Of a stretch of 17,614 nt of DNA, positions 13,178 to 17,614 are shown in pieces. The first letter of the stretch is position 1. The number at the start of each line of letters is the position of its first letter. A model generated the notes under the pieces. The model was not told where the DNA came from. It searched no databases and saw only the letters and a program-made list of their open reading frames with translations. The DNA is from a bacterium (GTDB lineage: Bacteria; Vulcanimicrobiota; Vulcanimicrobiia; Vulcanimicrobiales; SCRA01). The translations under genes and the position numbers were made by a program. The stretch covers positions 1 to 17,614 of the forward strand of contig SCRI01000033.1 in the NCBI GenBank assembly GCA_004298675.1, written 5' to 3'.

Positions 13178-14204
13178 TCAGTGCGCCATTCTCGCCGGCA
13201 TGGCGCTCACTAGCTCCTCGAAAGCGGACTGCACGCCTTCGGCGAGTGTCGGGTGGATGAATACGGCATCGAGAATCGGCCGCGGTGACCGGCTCTCGGT
13301 GGCCATCGCCGTGGCGATGACGTGCACGATCTCGCCAGCATTCGGGCCGAAGAGGTGTGCGCCCAGAATGCGTCCGCTGGTGGCATCGACCAGCACCTTG
13401 ATGATGCCCTCGCGCTCGCCCATTGCGCGCGCTCGGCCGATCTTCGCAAACGGATAGGTTGCATACACAGGCTCGAAACCGGCGGCACGCGCCTCTGCTA
13501 CGGTGAGGCCGACGCGGGCGACCTCCGGCTCGGTGAAGACCGCCCCGGGGACCACCGTGGGATCGAAGCGCTCGCTGCCGCCGTTGCCCGCGTTACGCGC
13601 GGCAATGCCCCCTTCCAGGACCGCCACGTGCGTGTAGAGCTGACTGCCGCTGGTGTGCCCGACGGCATCGCCCACGGCGAAGATGCCCTCGACGTTGGTG
13701 CGCATCGTAGGGTCCACCGAGATCCATCGCTCTCGCGTGGTCGCAATCCCCGCGTGGGCGACCTCCAGCGCCGCAGCATTCGGCTCGCGCCCGATCGCTA
13801 GGAGCACCTCATCCGCAGCGAAGCGCCGCTCTTGGCCGTCGACCGTGGCAACGACCACGCGCGGCGCATCTGCATCCCGCGCGTCACCGCTCTCCATGCG
13901 CAATACCTTCGTGTACGGCACCATCTCGAGCCCCTCTCGGGCGAGATACGCTGTGAGAGCCGCGCCGACCTCAGGATCCTCGTGCGGCAGCACGCGATCG
14001 CCGCGGAAGAGCACGGTTACGCGACTGCCGAAGCGCGCGAACATCTGCGCGAACTCCATGCCGATCGGGCCGGCGCCGATCACTGCCGATGGCGCCGCGC
14101 TCGACTAGCGCGACCCGCGCACCGCTCTCCGCGGCGGTCGTCGCCGCGGCGACCCCGCCCATCCCGGCACCGATGACGATCACGTCGTATACTTGACAAT
14201 TCAT
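13178..14204 (-). pseudogene. Mercuric-reductase-like flavoprotein with internal deletion and frameshift
   Basis: From ATG 14204 the frame reads MNCQVYDVIVIGAGMGGVAA, then TTAAESGARVALVERGAIG, the FAD-binding start of a MerA/dihydrolipoamide-dehydrogenase-type enzyme. Where the redox motif GxxCxxxxC should follow, the DNA jumps to AVIGAGPIGMEFAQMFARFG, the NAD-binding motif, in another frame. About 130-140 codons, including both redox cysteines, are missing by family comparison. The rest is intact from GTG 14083 to TGA 13178: IFAVGDAVG (second FAD motif), VFTEPEVARVGLT and the dimer-interface motif IHPTLAEGV. The 301-residue C-terminal part alone lacks flavin binding and catalysis. It diverges from the ArsR gene by 26 bp, so it was probably the reductase of this metal cluster. 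An assembly error at 14080-14095 should be ruled out. Confidence 0.8.
13996..14083 (-). repeat. Dispersed repeat copy B (pairs with 12172-12259)
   Basis: This is the second copy of the 88-bp NAD-binding segment described at 12172-12259. Its upstream end (14083) coincides with the deletion junction in the reductase pseudogene. Confidence 0.75.
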
Positions 14205-14220
14205 AAATACATGATATATC
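14193..14220 (+). promoter_or_regulatory. arsR promoter with candidate operator dyad
   Basis: A consensus -35 TTGACA (14193-14198) is followed after 16 bp by TATATC (14215-14220). The spacer contains the perfect dyad TCAT-N6-ATGA (14201-14214), a good position for an ArsR-family repressor. The -10 ends 10 bp before ATG 14231, so transcription should start about 3-4 nt before the start codon. There is no Shine-Dalgarno, which fits a near-leaderless message. The AT-rich block stands out from its GC-rich surroundings and also overlaps the start of the divergent reductase pseudogene. Confidence 0.6.
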
Positions 14221-14225
14221 CTCCC
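14201..14225 (-). other. Possible three-codon leader ORF coupled to the reductase start
   Basis: On the minus strand GGGAGG (14220-14225) lies 7 nt before ATG 14210-14212, which reads Met-Tyr-Leu-stop. The stop TGA (14201-14203) overlaps the reductase ATG (14202-14204) as ATGA. The good Shine-Dalgarno therefore serves the mini-frame, and the reductase could be translated by re-initiation. The site may be chance. Confidence 0.3.
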
Positions 14226-14230
14226 GTCAA

Positions 14231-14602
14231 ATGGCTAAGCTGCGTACTCGTCCGGGGATCTCGCCGGAGCCCGAGGAGTCGGCGGACCTGCCCTACGCCA
14301 AGTTCATGAGCGGGCTGGCCGATCCCACGCGCCTGCGCATCGTGCGCTTCCTCATCGACGGTCCGCGCTCGGTGGGTGAGATCGTCGAGTATTTGGGCAT
14401 GAGCCCGAGCCGAGTGAGCAACCACTTGGCCTGCCTCAAATGGTGCGGCTACGTCGATACCGAGCGCCACGGACGCAGCATCAGCTACCGGCTCACCGAC
14501 CGCCGCATCCGCAATATCCTCGAGCTGGCGCAGGCCGTCGTCGCGGACAACGCTGCGAACATCGCGGCATGCACCCGAATCGACCTCGAGGCGCAGCCGT
14601 GA
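14231..14602 (+). CDS. ArsR/SmtB-family metal sensor with CmtR-like cysteines
   Basis: This 123-residue winged-helix regulator contains FMSGLADPTRLRIVRFLIDG, the recognition region MSPSRVSNHLACLKWCGYV and the wing TERHGRSISYRLTD. Cys68 and Cys72 in the recognition helix and Cys114 near the C-terminus reproduce the spacing of Cys57, Cys61 and Cys102 of mycobacterial CmtR, which senses Cd(II)/Pb(II). The protein should repress its operon in the absence of metal and release DNA when metal binds; which metal is inferred, and Hg(II) is possible given the neighbours. The start at ATG 14231 gives a short N-terminal extension. The stop overlaps the next gene's GTG (GTGA). It is divergent from the broken reductase, sharing a 26-bp control region. 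Confidence 0.9.
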   Translation: MAKLRTRPGISPEPEESADLPYAKFMSGLADPTRLRIVRFLIDGPRSVGEIVEYLGMSPSRVSNHLACLKWCGYVDTERHGRSISYRLTDRRIRNILELAQAVVADNAANIAACTRIDLEAQP

Positions 14603-14868
14603 GATCAGAATCGCCGCTCGACTGGCTTATAGCGCTCGGCGCGGCAGCGGCGGTCCTTGTCTGCTGCGTGGCTCCGCTCGTGCTTGCCGCGACCGGGTTC
14701 TCACTCATGGCACTTGTACTGACCGGCGCACGCCGCTTATCTGTGGTCACGGCTGCTGCGGTAAGTGCGCTTGTTGTCGTAGCGTTCGTTGTGCGCCGAC
14801 GCCGTGCGGCGGCATGCCGCGGGGTGAGCGGTAAAGGCCTGCCGGAGGCACGTGTTGGTCACGAGTAA
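14599..14868 (+). CDS. MerF/MerT-like small metal-transport membrane protein
   Basis: This 89-residue protein starts at GTG 14599, overlapping the arsR stop. It has two hydrophobic helices, at about 10-43 (with a bend) and 47-65, followed by a cytoplasmic-looking Arg cluster. Helix 1 holds a vicinal Cys pair, Cys22-Cys23, followed by Val-Ala-Pro, as in the CC-x-x-P site of MerF and MerT that takes Hg(II) from the periplasm. A further Cys73 in RRAAACRG sits where MerF has its second Cys pair. Size and topology fit MerF (about 80 residues) better than MerT. It probably moves a soft metal ion across the inner membrane. With the reductase broken, import alone would be harmful unless the metal is handled otherwise. 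Confidence 0.7.
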   Translation: MRSESPLDWLIALGAAAAVLVCCVAPLVLAATGFSLMALVLTGARRLSVVTAAAVSALVVVAFVVRRRRAAACRGVSGKGLPEARVGHE

Positions 14869-14980
14869 TGCCGATGCGTTCATCGCTGGCTCGGTGATCT
14901 TGGTCCTCCTCTCCGTGTGGTTTGCTGCGCACAACCTTACGACGCCGTGCTCGCCCAAGGCTTTGAAAGGATCGCGCTAA
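14852..14980 (+). CDS. Small single-helix membrane peptide (42 aa)
   Basis: This frame is shorter than usual gene-calling limits. GGAGG (14844-14848) precedes GTG 14852 by 3 nt and TTG 14855 by 6 nt, so the latter may be the true start. The peptide reads TSNADAFIAGSVILVLLSVW, then FAAHNLTTPCSPKALKGSR: one membrane helix, a short tail with a single Cys after Thr-Pro, and a basic end. It overlaps the MerF-like gene by 17 bp, and its TAA overlaps the next gene's ATG (TAATG), so it fills the gap exactly within the operon. I do not recognise a family; it may be an accessory subunit for metal transfer. Confidence 0.55.
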   Translation: MLVTSNADAFIAGSVILVLLSVWFAAHNLTTPCSPKALKGSR

Positions 14981-15519
14981 TGAGGCGGTTGATTTCCTTC
15001 GGCTTTCCCGCACTGATGCTCACCGTTAGCCTGGTGCTTCTCGGGTTCCATTGGTCGGCAGCGGCGGAACGGCCCGGCATCGGGCAACCGGCTCCAGCTT
15101 TCGCCTACCGCCTCACCGACGGTAAGACCTTGACCCCGAGCGAGCTGCGCGGCCATCCGTACATGCTCTGGCTCATGGCAACGTGGTGCTCGTCGTGCCA
15201 AGGCGGCACCGCCGTCGTTGCCCAGCACATCGGCGAGCTGCGCGCGCACGGCGTGCGCGTCGTCCAGGTCGAGGTGGCCAACGATCTCGGCTATTCCGGT
15301 CCGCCGCTCGCGTCGTTCCGAAAGGCTGTGGGAATGGCCGCGGCGTCTCCCAACTGGTACTGGGGCGAGCTGACCCGGGCCCAGACGCAAACGCTCGATC
15401 CCCGCGCCTATCCGGACATCTACTACCTTATCAACGCGCAGGGACGCATCGTTGCGATCGACGGCGCGCCGGCGGCAACCTGGTCGAGCATCGAACGCTT
15501 CGCCGAAGGAAAGAGTTAA
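14980..15519 (+). CDS. TlpA/redoxin-like membrane-anchored thioredoxin
   Basis: This 179-residue protein has an N-terminal hydrophobic helix (about 4-28, ending WSAAAERPG) that is an anchor or signal, then a thioredoxin-like domain. GQPAPAFAYRLTDGKTLTPS is the typical redoxin opening, LRGHPYMLWLMATWCSSCQG gives the active site Cys70-x-x-Cys73, and YPDIYYLINAQGRIVAIDG carries the cis-Pro region. It should act in the periplasm as a disulfide reductase or oxidase. ATG 14980 overlaps the small peptide's stop (TAATG), and AAAGGA lies about 8 nt upstream. In this setting it could keep metal-binding thiols reduced or deliver metal, which is inference. The position next to MerF-like and ArsR-like genes argues for a metal-stress role. 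Confidence 0.88.
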   Translation: MRRLISFGFPALMLTVSLVLLGFHWSAAAERPGIGQPAPAFAYRLTDGKTLTPSELRGHPYMLWLMATWCSSCQGGTAVVAQHIGELRAHGVRVVQVEVANDLGYSGPPLASFRKAVGMAAASPNWYWGELTRAQTQTLDPRAYPDIYYLINAQGRIVAIDGAPAATWSSIERFAEGKS

Positions 15520-15549
15520 ACTCGTCTCCCGCGAGGCTGGGCCGCTGAC

Positions 15550-15822
15550 GTGGCGCGTTCCAAGGTGCCTCTCGCCCATGACGTGGCCGCAGTGCCTCAT
15601 GCGTCTCGCCACTTTCGGCGAACGTGGCGGGTCATCGCTCATCCCGACCACCTCTATCGGACAATCTTGATCGGATCCGCGGTTGGCACGTGGCTATTTA
15701 ACGAAGGCGACGCTCTCTGGCGCGGCGGTGTTACACATCTCCTCATGCTGAAGATCGTTCTCAATTACGTCACCCCAATCGTCGTCGCGAATCTCGGCCT
15801 CCTTTCGGGGAGAGACTCTTGA
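15550..15822 (+). CDS. NrtS-like small membrane protein
   Basis: This 90-residue protein resembles the NrtS family of small membrane proteins linked to nitrate/nitrite uptake. After a basic amphipathic N-terminus there are two hydrophobic segments. YRTILIGSAVGTWLFNEGDA contains the N-x-G-D motif (residues 51-54) typical of the family between the helices. The second segment is LKIVLNYVTPIVVANLGLLS. The start at GTG 15550 is uncertain; GTG 15565 is also in frame and no strong Shine-Dalgarno is present. It follows the TlpA-like gene by 30 bp and precedes a weak short frame and a Crp/Fnr gene. The link to nitrogen is by family name only. Confidence 0.6.
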   Translation: MARSKVPLAHDVAAVPHASRHFRRTWRVIAHPDHLYRTILIGSAVGTWLFNEGDALWRGGVTHLLMLKIVLNYVTPIVVANLGLLSGRDS

Positions 15823-15829
15823 GGAGGGT

Positions 15830-16039
15830 ATGACAGCAGCGCTTGCCCGGCTCTGTGTACATGAGGTCGTGGCTCCGTTCTTGGAACGCGTCGCTCGTGC
15901 ACGCATGCTCCGCAAGAAGATGCACCGTTGTTCCCCTGGTCTCGGTTGGCGTGGCACGCGCAGCACTGCCCGAGCCCGGATTAGGCGCCTAAGGACGAAG
16001 AGTGCAATGCGTCCCCTCAGCTTAGGAGGTATTGCTTGA
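15830..16039 (+). CDS. Doubtful 69-residue Arg-rich ORF
   Basis: ATG 15830 follows GAGGAGGG (15821-15828) at an unusually tight 1-2 nt spacing, and the TGA at 16037-16039 overlaps the Crp/Fnr start codon. The protein, with HEVVAPFLERVARARMLRKK near its start, becomes extremely Arg-rich, which often marks a wrong frame in GC-rich DNA. It could be a coupling ORF for the regulator or not a gene at all. No better candidate is seen in 15823-16038. Confidence 0.3.
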   Translation: MTAALARLCVHEVVAPFLERVARARMLRKKMHRCSPGLGWRGTRSTARARIRRLRTKSAMRPLSLGGIA

Positions 16040-16725
16040 TGGCGGATCGGACGCAAGAGAGCGGGAAGCGCCTGGAAGACAGCGAGCTCATTTCCTGCTG
16101 TCTGCCGGCCGTGGGGAGTAGCCTGCTTGCTGCCGGAAAGAAGCGGCAACACCGCAAAGATGCGCTCATCTTCGCGCAAGGCGATCCCGCAACGAGCGTC
16201 ATGCTCATCGAGACGGGCTCCGCAGTATGGTTTCGTGAGAGCATTGGCGGCCGCCGCCTGATCGTCAAACTCGAGGGGCCAGGCCAGAGTCTGGGCCTGC
16301 CCGCTGTCGTGGCCGGGTCTACGCGGCTCGTGAGTGCTGCGGCTCTTGAGCCGCTGACGGTCGTCGAGATCCCGAGTAGCGCGATCCTCGACGTGATGCT
16401 CAGGGACGCTGCCATGGCGACGCGTATTGCCCGCATTGCATTAGAAGATTACATGAAGCTCTTGGCTTTCGTGATGGAGGTAACGTTTCACCCCGTATCC
16501 CATCGCATTCTCCGATTACTCTTGCGCCTTGAAGAACAAGGACGACGCTTGGATGTGACGTTGCGCCACCGCGACTTCGCCGATATGGTAGCGACGACAC
16601 GTGAAACCTTTACGGCTCAACTTGGAGCACTCGAACGGTCGGGTCTTATCGCGCGGAGCGGCCACGACGTGTACATCATCAATCCATCGGTCGTACGGAC
16701 GATGGTCGAGGAGCCGTATACATAA
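16039..16725 (+). CDS. Crp/Fnr-family transcriptional regulator
   Basis: This 228-residue protein has a cyclic-nucleotide-binding-like beta-barrel at about 20-130 (KDALIFAQGDPATSVMLIET, PGQSLGLPAVVAG), a long dimerisation helix and a C-terminal Crp-type helix-turn-helix at about 165-215 (LRHRDFADMVATTRETFTAQ, LGALERSGLIARSG). The four-Cys cluster set of Fnr is absent and the cAMP phosphate-binding Arg-Ser pair of Crp is not evident, so the signal is unknown. Cys20-Cys21 form a vicinal pair that could bind metal or sense thiol oxidation. ATG 16039 has AGGAGG (16024-16029) 9 nt upstream; TTG 16036 is closer to it. It may control the upstream NrtS/TlpA/metal genes. Confidence 0.9.
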   Translation: MADRTQESGKRLEDSELISCCLPAVGSSLLAAGKKRQHRKDALIFAQGDPATSVMLIETGSAVWFRESIGGRRLIVKLEGPGQSLGLPAVVAGSTRLVSAAALEPLTVVEIPSSAILDVMLRDAAMATRIARIALEDYMKLLAFVMEVTFHPVSHRILRLLLRLEEQGRRLDVTLRHRDFADMVATTRETFTAQLGALERSGLIARSGHDVYIINPSVVRTMVEEPYT

Positions 16726-16754
16726 CCTACATTGACGTATCCGTGACAGCACGG

Positions 16755-16898
16755 TCATGCCCGAAGCCACGTGTGCTTCGCGCGAGTAAATGCGTCGAGA
16801 GCGTCGTCTATCGTCGAATGAACGGGGAAGATACGGTCCAGACCGGTGATGGATAGTACGCGCGCCTTCCGAGTATCTCGCACTACTAAAGCTACGCC
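16755..16898 (-). pseudogene. C-terminal remnant of a STAS (anti-anti-sigma) protein
   Basis: A 47-codon minus-strand frame, ending in TGA at 16755-16757, reads GVALVVRDTRKARVLSITGL, then DRIFPVHSTIDDALDAF. This matches the C-terminal half of STAS/anti-sigma-factor-antagonist domains (V-x-x-V-L-x-I-T-G-L-D-x-x-F-P-x-x-x-x-x-x-x-A-L). There is no start codon: the frame begins directly after the TAA (16899-16901) that ends the upstream 95-residue gene, in the same frame. The Ser that is phosphorylated in such proteins would lie in the missing part. It is a decayed fragment, or the upstream stop arose within a fusion. Confidence 0.6.
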
Positions 16899-17186
16899 TT
16901 ATCCGTCATCTGCGGTAGCGGGGCGCGTCGTGCCGTTCGATCGTGCATCGCCAGTGATGGATCTGTACTCCTCGGCGTAACCTTCGAGCCATGCGTTGCG
17001 GCATGCGTCGCAGAGGCCGGACCGCCAGGCGTGCCAGAGCATGTCCTCGGCGCGCCGAAACCGAGCCGCATGACTGTTGCCGAAAGCGTAACGGGCTGCG
17101 TTCGCGCCGAGGCGGCGCCAAAGGTCCAGGTTCGGGGCTCTGTCTAGCGCAGGAGCGCCGCGTTCACTTCTGCTTTCAGGTGTCAT
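16899..17186 (-). CDS. Small hypothetical protein with CxxC (95 aa)
   Basis: I do not recognise the family. From ATG 17186 the protein has a polar start, then RAPNLDLWRRLGANAARYAF and the segment EDMLWHAWRSGLCDACRNAW, which is rich in Trp and contains a CDAC pair, followed by LEGYAEEYRSITGD. The C-terminal 15 residues look disordered. It starts 11 bp inside the 3' end of the HD-GYP gene, so the two are probably translated together, and it may bind a metal or a partner through the Cys pair. The in-frame continuation past its stop codon encodes a STAS remnant, so the present C-terminus may be the result of a rearrangement. Confidence 0.5.
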   Translation of the reverse strand: MTPESRSERGAPALDRAPNLDLWRRLGANAARYAFGNSHAARFRRAEDMLWHAWRSGLCDACRNAWLEGYAEEYRSITGDARSNGTTRPATADDG

Positions 17187-17614
17187 CTTCGTGGGTGTGC
17201 ACAAGCCCGTCGTCGAGCTGCCAGCAGCGAGCATGTAGGAACACGGCGACGAGCGTAGGGTCGAATTGTCCACCGGCGTTTGCCAGTAGCTCTGAAAGCG
17301 CCTCGTTTTGCACGATAACCGGGCGATACGGCCGAGGCGAGGTCATCGCGTCGTAAGCGTCGCAGATCGCGATGATTCGTGCCGGGCGGGAGACTGCCTC
17401 GCCCTGCAAGCCCCGCGGGTAGCCCAAGCCGTCATACCGCTCGTGGTGTGCCCCGACCGCAAGCGCGACCGCGTGCATGTGGCTCCCGGTCAGTCGGGAC
17501 AGGAACTGCTCGCCAACCGCGGCATGTCGTTGCACCGTCATGCGCTCGTCGTCCGTCAGGGGGCCGGCTTTCAGTACGATGGCCTCCGGGACGACGATCA
17601 TCCCGATGTCGTGC
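17176..17614 (-). CDS. HD-GYP domain protein, C-terminal part (partial)
   Basis: The frame runs off the right edge; the visible 145 residues are the C-terminal part of an HD-GYP domain, the class that hydrolyses cyclic di-GMP. The first visible residues are HDIGM, so the metal-binding His-Asp pair is present, but the Lys of the usual HDxGK is Met. Next come LKAGPLTDDERMTVQRHAAV, then HHERYDGLGYPRGLQGE with an intact GYP-type loop, and RIIAICDAYDAMTSPRPYRP. The end GGQFDPTLVAVFL is also typical. N-terminal sensory or receiver domains, if any, lie outside the window. Whether the Lys-to-Met change alters activity is unknown. Confidence 0.9.
   Translation of the reverse strand, partial: HDIGMIVVPEAIVLKAGPLTDDERMTVQRHAAVGEQFLSRLTGSHMHAVALAVGAHHERYDGLGYPRGLQGEAVSRPARIIAICDAYDAMTSPRPYRPVIVQNEALSELLANAGGQFDPTLVAVFLHARCWQLDDGLVHTHEDDT

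Noticed and set aside
13971-14090. Continuation of the reductase N-terminal frame as a separate 77-residue protein
   Set aside because: After AIGSD it is only an out-of-frame reading of the NAD-binding segment; it is part of the pseudogene, not an independent gene.
15694-16179. 161-codon minus frame opposite the NrtS-like and Crp/Fnr genes
   Set aside because: It overlaps two better-supported genes on the other strand, has no domain and no Shine-Dalgarno.
1-17614. CRISPR arrays, insertion sequences, integrases and attachment sites
   Set aside because: No regularly spaced repeats, transposase or integrase motifs, or terminal inverted repeats were seen; the gene debris implies past rearrangement but no mobile element remains visible.

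Overview
The window is a high-GC bacterial chromosome segment with no rRNA, tRNA, CRISPR array or transposase. The mix of an RqcH tail, QueA, DUF5069, a SpoIID/LytB-domain exported protein, multi-domain histidine kinases, an HD-GYP protein and a LolA-like exported protein would fit an uncultured high-GC lineage such as Eremiobacterota/Vulcanimicrobiota. That placement is a weak inference, not a marker-based call.

Positions 1-9650 are compact and look like core genome. They hold the RqcH tail overlapping an isoprenylcysteine methyltransferase-family gene (+). A minus-strand set follows: CoA-acylating methylmalonate-semialdehyde dehydrogenase (mmsA type), a DUF5069 protein, then queA. Divergent from it is a tightly overlapping + strand signalling operon (ATGA and GTGA junctions): a CHASE3-type membrane histidine kinase, an Rcp1-like single-domain response regulator, and a receiver-GAF-kinase-degenerate receiver hybrid. 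A SpoIID/LytB-domain protein with a Tat-like signal (-) and a pirin (+) diverge at 8654-8758.

Positions 9650-17614 are looser and look like accessory DNA: less uniform codon use, short orphan frames, gene debris and AT-rich control regions. In order they hold a tiny exported protein, about 430 bp of hairpins and fragments, a small hypothetical gene, a TetR regulator plus CMD/AhpD-like protein pair, and a LolA-like exported protein. On both sides of the LolA-like gene lie damaged pieces of mercuric-reductase-like flavoprotein genes. The larger has lost about 130-140 codons, including the redox disulfide, and changes frame at the junction. The smaller is a roughly 50-codon fragment of the same NAD-binding region.

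Divergent from the broken reductase is a small operon that looks like heavy-metal handling. It comprises an ArsR-family regulator with the CmtR-type cysteine pattern, a MerF/MerT-like two-helix protein with a vicinal Cys pair, a 42-residue single-helix peptide, a TlpA-like thioredoxin with WCSSC, an NrtS-like membrane protein, and a Crp/Fnr regulator. The right edge carries, on the minus strand, the C-terminal part of an HD-GYP protein, a small CxxC protein, and an orphan C-terminal STAS remnant.

The strongest unusual signals are the eroded metal-detoxification cluster (intact regulator and transport genes, broken reductase, near-leaderless promoter with an inverted repeat in its spacer) and several gene remnants hidden in spaces that look intergenic.
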